Positions 58,331-64,000 of a stretch of 64,000 nucleotides of DNA are shown in pieces. Every line of letters starts with the position of its first letter. Positions within the stretch are counted from its first letter, which is position 1. The DNA comes from Craurococcus roseus (GTDB lineage: Bacteria; Pseudomonadota; Alphaproteobacteria; Acetobacterales; Acetobacteraceae). The stretch is taken from contig NZ_BAAAFZ010000034.1 of the NCBI RefSeq assembly GCF_039523795.1, positions 19,401 through 83,400 of the forward strand, read 5' to 3'. The position numbers and the translations under genes were made by a program. The notes below the pieces were generated by a model. It was not told where the DNA came from, searched no databases, and saw nothing but the letters and a program-made list of their open reading frames with translations.

Positions 58331-59860
58331 GTGGACGACGAAGCCAACCACACGACCCTCCGTGATGCGAACAGCGACGCCTCCCGCAACGGCGGCCATG
58401 TCCCGCGCGCGCAGGACTCCATCCGATCACCGAGGCCGATCGCCGGCGATCGCGCCCGCCTCGGCGGGCAGGCCGAGGCGGGCGCCGGAAGGGCCGCAGC
58501 GGAAGCGCGGATCGGGCCCACCCGGCGGGCCGCGCTGCTTGGTGGCGCGGCCGTCGTCGCGGCGGGCGCGTTGCCGGCGCCCAGCGTCCACGGCCAGACC
58601 ACGGGCGGCCGGCTGAGCGTCGGCTTCTGGGACCACTGGGTTCCCCCTGCCAACGAGGTGATGCGCCGGATCGTCGCCGAGTGGGGCGAGAAGAACCACG
58701 TCGAGGTCCAGTTGGACCTCATCACCTCCGTCGGCAACAAGCTGCTGCTGACGGTCACGTCCGAGGCGCAGGCGCGGCGCGGGCACGACGTGCTCACCTT
58801 CGGTGCCTGGGGGGTGCGCGACTATAGCCACCTATTGGAGCCGGTGGACGAGGTCATGGGCCGCTTGGTCCAGCAGCATGGGCCTGCCAACCCCACGGCG
58901 GAATACTTGGCAAAGGGGGAAGGAGGCTGGCGCGCGGTGCCGGCGACCTCCGGCACCCAGTACAAGGGCTCGGCGGCCCGCATGGACCTGATGCGCCAGC
59001 ACGCCGGCATAGACGTGCAGGCCATGTACCCGGCTGAGCCGCGGCTCGGGCCCGACGCGGACCAGTGGACCTGGGAGACCTTCCTGACGGCGGCGCGGAA
59101 GTGCAACGCGGCGGGCGTCCCCTTCGCCCTGCCGGCGGGCACCTTCACCGACGCCACTGACTGGATCGGCGCGATGTTCCGCTGCTTCGGGGCGGATCTG
59201 GTGGACGCCAGGGGCAACATCACCGTCCGCGGAAACGACAGGGTGGGGCAGATCCTGGATTACGCCGCGCGGCTGTTCCAGCACATCCCGAACGAGATGT
59301 TCGCGGCCGACGACGCCACCAACAACCGCGCGTTGATCGGCGGCCGCTCTGCGCTGATCTTCAACCCGCCCTCTGCTTGGGCGGTGGCGAAGCGCGACGC
59401 GCCGCAGGTGGCCGAGCAAACCTGGCACTTCCCGAGCCCGAAAGGCCCGGTCGGCCAATTCGTCCCGCACCAGCCGCTATTCTGGGGCATATGGAGCTTC
59501 AGCCGCGCCAAGCCGGCGGCCAAGGCGCTGCTGGAGCACCTGTCGCAACGCGAGCAGGTGGCCAAGATGGTCGCCGGCTCCGAAGGCTACGACATCCCGC
59601 CCTTCGCCTCGCTGACCGACTTCGACACCTGGTCCACGGTCGGGCCGCCGCGCGGGACGGTGTTCAACTATCCCCTCAGGCCGCACCACGGCGCCATGCC
59701 CAGCATCGCCTGCGAACCGGCCCCGCCGGAGATCGGGGTGCGGATGTACCAGCAGGGCGTGCAGGCGAGGATGATCGCGCGCCTGGTGCAGAACAAGGAG
59801 CCGATGGATCGCGTGCTGGCCTGGGCCGAGCGCGAGATCGAAGGCTTCAAACGCGGCTGA
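58331..59860 (+). CDS. Tat-exported ABC-type extracellular solute-binding protein (family 1)
   Basis: A protein of about 509 residues if it starts at GTG 58331 (GGAGG just upstream). A twin-arginine signal (TRRAALLGGAAVVAAGALPA) begins near residue 60, an unusually long distance from the start. The mature part has the sugar-binding SBP_bac_1 pattern with LSVGFWDHWVPPANEVMRRI, VQLDLITSVGNKLLLTVTSE, DQWTWETFLTAARKCNAAGV, ATDWIGAMFRCFGADLVDAR and PLFWGIWSFSRAKPAAKALL. No permease or ATPase adjoins. The frame is open back to ATG 58145, so a fusion to the PNPOx-like fragment is possible. Confidence 0.8.
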   Translation: MDDEANHTTLRDANSDASRNGGHVPRAQDSIRSPRPIAGDRARLGGQAEAGAGRAAAEARIGPTRRAALLGGAAVVAAGALPAPSVHGQTTGGRLSVGFWDHWVPPANEVMRRIVAEWGEKNHVEVQLDLITSVGNKLLLTVTSEAQARRGHDVLTFGAWGVRDYSHLLEPVDEVMGRLVQQHGPANPTAEYLAKGEGGWRAVPATSGTQYKGSAARMDLMRQHAGIDVQAMYPAEPRLGPDADQWTWETFLTAARKCNAAGVPFALPAGTFTDATDWIGAMFRCFGADLVDARGNITVRGNDRVGQILDYAARLFQHIPNEMFAADDATNNRALIGGRSALIFNPPSAWAVAKRDAPQVAEQTWHFPSPKGPVGQFVPHQPLFWGIWSFSRAKPAAKALLEHLSQREQVAKMVAGSEGYDIPPFASLTDFDTWSTVGPPRGTVFNYPLRPHHGAMPSIACEPAPPEIGVRMYQQGVQARMIARLVQNKEPMDRVLAWAEREIEGFKRG

Positions 59861-59893
59861 CGTCGAGGCGCCAGCCTACGTGCCTGCCACAAT

Positions 59894-59919
59894 GCGGGCG
59901 CGCCCGGGCTTGCGCCCGC
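59894..59919. terminator. Stem-loop after the solute-binding protein gene
   Basis: GCGGGCGC at 59894-59901 is the exact reverse complement of GCGCCCGC at 59912-59919 with a 10-nt loop. It lies 34 nt downstream of the stop codon. No U-run follows, so efficiency as an intrinsic terminator is uncertain. Confidence 0.45.
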
Positions 59920-60028
59920 AATTCACGCCCGACTACTGCGGCGCCTACGTCCGGGACCCGATGCTTCGATTGACTTCTTCCCTGGACCGATCTAAGATTT
60001 AAATCCTAGAGACCGGACTACGACGTTG

Positions 60029-60469
60029 TCACCGCCGCCGCTCCGTCAGCAAAGCCAGCGTCGTCAGCGCCACCCAAGGCAACACCGGCGCCACCAGCGC
60101 CGCCGCGTCCTTCCGCCCCCCGCGCCGCGCACGCTCCACGATCACCGCCGCCGTGCCCGCGATCACCGCATTCCCCGCGTAGGTCGCGGCGCGCGAGCGG
60201 ATGCCGTCCGTGTAGAGCGGGTAGGTCACGCACATCAGCCACAGCCCGTCCACCAGCCGCCGCTCCCGCGGCAGCCCGCGCAGCCGCGCCCGTGCCACGC
60301 CGAAGCAGGCGAACAGCGCCGTCCACACCATCCCGATCAGCGGCGCCGGCGGCGTGAGGGGCGAGTCCGGCTCCCGCGGCGGCGCCGCAACCGCCTCCGC
60401 CGCGCTGATGAGCGACCCCGCACCCACGTAGCCGAGCGCCCCGACCAGCGCCTCCTCGTCCCGCGTCAT
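60029..60469 (-). CDS. TspO/MBR-like membrane protein
   Basis: A 146-residue protein with about four hydrophobic segments. The PLIGMVWTALFACFGVARAR and LPWVALTTLALLTE segments resemble the TspO/tryptophan-rich sensory protein pattern (P-WTxLYxxxGxA and P-W-x-FxxxLN), but fewer Trp residues than usual are present. TspO proteins bind porphyrins and modulate tetrapyrrole and stress responses. The start is ATG 60469. A 162-nt spacer without a gene separates it from the kinase. Confidence 0.55.
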   Translation of the reverse strand: MTRDEEALVGALGYVGAGSLISAAEAVAAPPREPDSPLTPPAPLIGMVWTALFACFGVARARLRGLPRERRLVDGLWLMCVTYPLYTDGIRSRAATYAGNAVIAGTAAVIVERARRGGRKDAAALVAPVLPWVALTTLALLTERRR

Positions 60470-60631
60470 GCCCAGCCCCTTTTGTCCGAATGCTGCAAAA
60501 CGCGGCCCACCGGGCCGCGCGATGCCCGGCAGGCCAACGCCCCGGCCCGCGCCGCCGCAGCCTTCACATCGGGGTGTGCCGCAGCCCCGACCGGCCGAGG
60601 GCGGCGGCGGGGCGGGGAGGCGGAGCCGCCC

Positions 60632-63088
60632 CTACTTGCCCCCCGCCAGCGCGAACTCCGTCGCCTCGGCCCCCGGCTCGGCGTCGGAGGCCAGCACCCG
60701 CGCCACCGGCAGGGCGATCTCCGCCCGCAACCCGCCCCCGTCCCAGTGCAGGGACAGGCACCCGCCGAGCTGCCCTTCCAAGGTCGCCTCGATCATGCGC
60801 GAGCCGAAGCCCCGCCGCTTCGGCGGCGCAACCACCGGCGGCCCGCCGCTTTCCGCCCAGGTGATGCGCAGCGTCCCCGTGCCCGGGTCGAGGCGCCAGC
60901 GCAGCGACACCCGCCCTTCCGGCACCGACAAGGCGCCGTGCTTGGCGGCGTTGGTCGCCAGCTCGTGGATCGCCATCGCCACCGGCTGCACCGCGGAGGC
61001 CACCAGCGCCGCCGGCGGGCCTTCCAGCCCCGCCACGCCGGGCGGCAGCCCGCCCAGCTCGCGCGCCGCCACCGCGCCGAGCTCCGCCGCCGCCCAGCCC
61101 CGCTCGGCGAGCAGGGTGTGCGCCCGGGCCAGTGCCGCCACCCGCCGCTCCACCGCCGCGGCGAACTCCTCCGGCCGGCCGCGCGGCGTCAGGCGCAGCA
61201 CGGATTGCACCACGGCCAGCAGGTTCTTCGCCCGGTGGTCCACCTCGCGCGCCAGCAGCGCGCGCCGCGCCTCCGCTTCCCGCTGCTCGCTGACGTCGCG
61301 GGAAACGCCGGCGATGCGCAACGGCGCGCCGGTTTGGGGGTCGCGCTCCACCACGGCGCCGGAACTCGACACCCAGGCCCAGCCCTCGGCCGGCGGGCGG
61401 CGGCGCACCCGGAACTCGGCCGCGTAGCGCGTCCGCGCGCCGCTCTTCATGTCGCGGAAGGCGTCGCGGAGGATCGCCCGGTCGTCCGGGTGGAGCTGTT
61501 GGACCCAGCCCTCGAAGCGGAAGCCGTCGCCGCCCGGCGACAAGAGGGACTCGCCCGGCCAGCCGACGCGCGCGCCCTCGTCGCGCCGCACGTCGTACGC
61601 CCAGGTGGCGAGGTTGCCCGCTTCCACCGCCAAGCGCAGCCGCGCTTCCCGCTCGGCCAAGGCCTCCTCGGCCTGGCGGCGGGCGTGGATGTCCTCGATC
61701 ACGCCGATCCACTCGGCCGTGCCCTCGCCGTCCTTGGTCGCCACCGGCACGCCCCGGGCGCGCACCCAACGCCACGGTCCGGCGGCGGTGCGGACGCGGA
61801 ATTCGGTCGACGCGGGCTGGCGGGCCGCGCGGGCCACCGACCACGCCGCCACCGTGGCGGCGCGGTCCTCGGGGTGGACCGCGGCGAGCCAGCCGGTCCC
61901 GTTGATCTCGGCCCTTGTCTGGCCGGTCAGCGCGTCCCAGCCGCGCCCCTTCAGCATCCCGCCGGCCGCGTCGCTGCGCCAGATCGCCAGCGCCCCGGCT
62001 TCAGCCAGGGCGCGGAAGCGGTGCTCGCTCGCCGCCAGCCCCGCGGTCGCTTCCTCCCGCGCCGCGGCGGCCTCCGCCACCGACCGGCCCAATTCGTCCG
62101 CTTCCTGCAAAACGGCGTTGCCGGACGGCCCGGCCCAGGTCGCCCGGCGCAGCTCGCCCCGGAACCGGCGGGCCAGGAGCGCCGCGAGCGCGCCGCCCAC
62201 CACCAGAAAGACGCCCGAAACCGCGACCACGCGCACCACCGCCCCGTCCAGCGGCGCCTGGAACGCCGCCCTCGGCACGGCGATCACCACGGTGTAGCCG
62301 CTGCGCGGCGCCCGCGCGAAGGCGAGGCTCTCGGCGCCCTCGCCGGCCGCGGTGTGGACCACCCCGTCCCCGTCCGGCCGGTCCCCGACCGACCCCGTCG
62401 GCAACGCCAAGCGGGTGCCCAGGAACGCGGCCTCGTCGCGCGTGCGAGCGGCGACCACGCCGGCGCGGTCGAGCACCGTGGCCGTCGCGCCGTCTCCCCC
62501 GGTGCCCGCCGCCGCGAGCAGGGCGGCCAAGCGGCCCTCCGGCAAGGCGGCGAAGAAGGACAGGTCGGCGGAGTCGTCGCGCGGCCCTGCCGCCGGCACC
62601 ACCACCGTCGCCGCGGGCCGGCCGGTGTCGGGCAGGACGGCCATGTTGTCGACCTCGGCCCGCCGCGACGCGACCAACGGCGCCAGCCCGGGCCGGACGG
62701 TGGCGTCCGGCCTCCGCTCGCCGGCCGGCCAGCACGTGCAAAGCATCTTCCGGCCGTCCGCGGCGGCGAGCACGATGGTCGTGCCGCCGGCTTGGCGCGA
62801 CAAGGACCGCATCTCGCCCTCGACCGCGTCCATGTCGCCCCGGGCGAGCGCCGCCGAGGCGGCCAGGGCGCGCAAGCCGGTTTCGACCTTCTGGAACTCC
62901 GCGTCCACCGCGATGGCGTTGGCCCTGGCCTGGTGCAGGAGCTGGTCCTCGGCCCGGGCCCGCACGGCGCCCCGCGCCTGCCACACGACGAAGCCGGTCA
63001 GCGTGGACATCGGCACGACCACCGCCGCGACGAGGAGCAACAGCCAGAGCTTCAAGGGCCAGGGTTTCAGGAACAAAGATCCCTTCAT
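60632..63088 (-). CDS. Sensor histidine kinase of the HWE family with PAS domains
   Basis: A protein of about 818 residues. Two membrane helices (KLWLLLLVAAVVVPMSTLTG and VVAVSGVFLVVGGALAALLA) flank a periplasmic dCache-type domain. Two PAS/PAC domains follow (FRVRTAAGPWRWVRARGVPV; FRVRRRPPAEGWAWVSSSGA). The catalytic region has the H-box VDHRAKNLLAVVQSVLRL, the N-box MAIHELATNAAKHGALS and the HWE-type WxE in LRITWAESGG, with GFGSRMIEATL near the end. HWE kinases often feed the general stress response or phytochrome-like outputs. No response regulator is adjacent. ATG 63088 was used; a TTG at 63130 is possible. Confidence 0.92.
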   Translation of the reverse strand: MKGSLFLKPWPLKLWLLLLVAAVVVPMSTLTGFVVWQARGAVRARAEDQLLHQARANAIAVDAEFQKVETGLRALAASAALARGDMDAVEGEMRSLSRQAGGTTIVLAAADGRKMLCTCWPAGERRPDATVRPGLAPLVASRRAEVDNMAVLPDTGRPAATVVVPAAGPRDDSADLSFFAALPEGRLAALLAAAGTGGDGATATVLDRAGVVAARTRDEAAFLGTRLALPTGSVGDRPDGDGVVHTAAGEGAESLAFARAPRSGYTVVIAVPRAAFQAPLDGAVVRVVAVSGVFLVVGGALAALLARRFRGELRRATWAGPSGNAVLQEADELGRSVAEAAAAREEATAGLAASEHRFRALAEAGALAIWRSDAAGGMLKGRGWDALTGQTRAEINGTGWLAAVHPEDRAATVAAWSVARAARQPASTEFRVRTAAGPWRWVRARGVPVATKDGEGTAEWIGVIEDIHARRQAEEALAEREARLRLAVEAGNLATWAYDVRRDEGARVGWPGESLLSPGGDGFRFEGWVQQLHPDDRAILRDAFRDMKSGARTRYAAEFRVRRRPPAEGWAWVSSSGAVVERDPQTGAPLRIAGVSRDVSEQREAEARRALLAREVDHRAKNLLAVVQSVLRLTPRGRPEEFAAAVERRVAALARAHTLLAERGWAAAELGAVAARELGGLPPGVAGLEGPPAALVASAVQPVAMAIHELATNAAKHGALSVPEGRVSLRWRLDPGTGTLRITWAESGGPPVVAPPKRRGFGSRMIEATLEGQLGGCLSLHWDGGGLRAEIALPVARVLASDAEPGAEATEFALAGGK

Positions 63089-63292
63089 GCGGCGGCGAAC
63101 GTCCGAGGCGACGCCCACCAGCGGGAACAATCGCTTACGGCGAAATCTAGCCTCCTCACGGATTCGAGAACAGCGTGAAACGCCCTCTGGGAGCCACGGC
63201 TGGCGCGATTCTTGTGGGCAACCCTGTGGGCAACCGCGGCGCTGGCCGGGGCGTTGCCCGCCCCGGACGACTCAGCAGGGAAGGACGGGTCC

Positions 63293-63817
63293 ATGGCGGA
63301 CGAGGGGATGCGGTTGGCGGCCGAAGGGGTCCATGCGACGCCCTTCGAGATACCCGGCGCGACCGGCGAGTTCCGCATCCAGATCCTCAATGAGGACCAA
63401 GCGCGCGGCGTCGTCACCAGCATCGTCCACCTGCCGCCCGGCGGCCGCATCCCGGCCCACAAGCACCAAGCGGGCGCCGAAATGCACTACGTCCTGGAAG
63501 GCGACCTGATCGAGAAAGGCGAGTCCCTGGGCGCCGGCGCCTTCCTCACCCACGCCCCCGGCGTGGTCCACGGCCCGCATGAGAGCAAGAACGGTGCCCG
63601 CGTGCTGACGGTGCAGCAATGGCAGTCGCGCCACGGCGATTTCGATTTCGAAATCGCCGAGGACGCGCAGCCGACCGCCTCCGGCGGCGGCGCGGCCGCG
63701 GCCAAAGGCGGCGGCACCGGTGAGCCGGCGGAGGGCGGCGGCAACGTCGGCGAAAGCCCCACCGCCGCGGCCCAGCGGCAGGAAGCGGAACAGTCCCTGG
63801 GCAAAGGTTACGGCTGA
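63293..63817 (+). CDS. Cupin domain-containing protein
   Basis: A 174-residue protein. IPAHKHQAGAEMHYVLEGDL is a complete cupin motif 1 (HxH, E) and LTHAPGVVHGPHESKNGARV is motif 2 with its His. The last 50 residues are an Ala/Gly-rich disordered tail (ASGGGAAAAKGGGTGEPAEG). ATG 63293 follows a GGGAAGGA site. Small cupins of this kind bind a metal and act as regulators or sugar/acid isomerases; function is unclear. It is divergent from the histidine kinase. Confidence 0.85.
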   Translation: MADEGMRLAAEGVHATPFEIPGATGEFRIQILNEDQARGVVTSIVHLPPGGRIPAHKHQAGAEMHYVLEGDLIEKGESLGAGAFLTHAPGVVHGPHESKNGARVLTVQQWQSRHGDFDFEIAEDAQPTASGGGAAAAKGGGTGEPAEGGGNVGESPTAAAQRQEAEQSLGKGYG

Positions 63818-63842
63818 GCCTTCGCCGGGCGGGCGGCGGTTG

Positions 63843-63947
63843 TCAGCGCGCCTCCCGCCTCCCGACGACGCCGCCTCCGCCGTCGTAGAAGCGCGGGGTG
63901 CCGCCGCGCGTCTCGCTTCGACCGGCGCCGCGCCCTTGCGAGTCGTA
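63843..63947 (-). pseudogene. Gene remnant with YDxxGR repeats, interrupted by an IS
   Basis: 34 residues before a TGA stop read YDSQGRGAGRSETRGG and FYDGGGGVVGRREAR, the repeated YD-GR-GR motif of small secreted proteins seen in related bacteria. Its 5' part ends exactly where the putative IS end begins at 63948. The frame upstream runs into IS sequence and a stop, so no start exists in the window. The intact 5' half may lie beyond the element. Confidence 0.55.
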
Positions 63948-64000
63948 GAGGGTGTCCGAGAAGGGTCAGGCTGGTGCCAGTCGGTTCAGCATCAGCCGGA
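63948..64000 (-). mobile_element. End of an insertion sequence (IS5-like) with transposase C terminus
   Basis: The last bases read, on the minus strand, RLMLNRLAPA then TGA (63968-63966), like the C terminus of an IS5-family transposase. The preceding GAGGGTGTCCGAGAAGG (63948-63964) is typical of an IS terminal inverted repeat. The boundary falls inside a small gene, whose remainder is at 63843-63947. The element extends beyond the window, so completeness and target duplication cannot be seen. Family is tentative. Confidence 0.5.

Noticed and set aside
60026..63178. A very long plus-strand open frame of about 1050 codons
   Set aside because: It is antisense to the TspO-like and histidine kinase genes, has low-complexity Arg/His/Gln/Pro-rich composition, and no domain. 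Absence of stops follows from high GC.

Overview
The window is about 72 percent G+C (estimated by eye) with dense, short-spaced genes on both strands, and it carries family markers of a Rhodospirillales / Acetobacteraceae alphaproteobacterium, probably Roseomonas-like. These markers are a UPF0262 protein, a DUF3126 protein, an aroQ-accB-accC operon, two Bug-type (tripartite tricarboxylate transporter) solute receptors and many Tat or Sec exported solute-binding proteins. The genus is inferred from gene content only. Two runs of N (1178-1205 and 31006-31020) are assembly gaps, so this is a scaffold.

Layout. 1-1305: end of a rhodanese gene, a DUF3237 gene, then a degraded small gene, a gap and a strong hairpin. 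1306-5593: a ketopantoate reductase-like gene and a complete polar amino-acid ABC transporter (binding protein, ATPase, two permeases). 5841-9925: small membrane protein, mtnA, DUF1772, RidA, UPF0262, DUF983 and an Asp/Glu/hydantoin racemase. 9937-12717: a secreted repeat protein, N-carbamoyl amino-acid hydrolase, MaoC-like protein and a metallophosphatase. 12804-15918: two tandem diguanylate cyclases that share a 163-nt near-identical block. 16017-20923: polysaccharide deacetylase, glycosyltransferase, acyltransferase, two methyltransferases and an outer-membrane protein, which looks like an envelope-lipid or glycolipid set. 20937-22687: a free-standing inhibitor/propeptide-like protein beside a subtilisin. 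22885-30866: MBL hydrolase, KefB-type antiporter, a catabolic operon (flavin monooxygenase, M20 hydrolase, DapA-like lyase), a VOC protein and a Bug receptor. 31055-35987: TauE exporter, two ferredoxin-like-fold proteins, SRAP (HMCES-type) DNA-repair protein, DUF3126, an orphan amino-acid binding protein and a LysR regulator. 36194-41602: small secreted protein, RTX-tailed haem peroxidase, GH26-like glycosidase, an orphan DNA methyltransferase coupled to aat. 41780-50277: exported RidA, carbonic anhydrase, TerC, aroQ-accB-accC, SRPBCC, SulP, thiS-thiG. 50364-53645: M48 protease, LemA and PspA, a membrane-stress module. 53850-57820: alpha/beta hydrolase, GST, tiny membrane protein, and a dehydrogenase-Bug operon. 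57860-64000: TetR and PNPOx-like remnants, a Tat solute-binding protein, TspO-like protein, HWE histidine kinase, cupin, and an IS end that interrupts a small gene at the window edge.

The content is mostly chromosomal housekeeping plus nutrient uptake, envelope maintenance and signalling. No CRISPR array, phage block or canonical defence island was seen. The most unusual points are the subtilisin with a separate inhibitor-like partner, the RTX-tailed peroxidase, the scarred TetR/PNPOx locus with an operator-like palindrome, the gene-conversion-like block in the two cyclases, the degraded repeat gene at 700-1106, and convergent gene pairs whose two stop codons share one CTAG.
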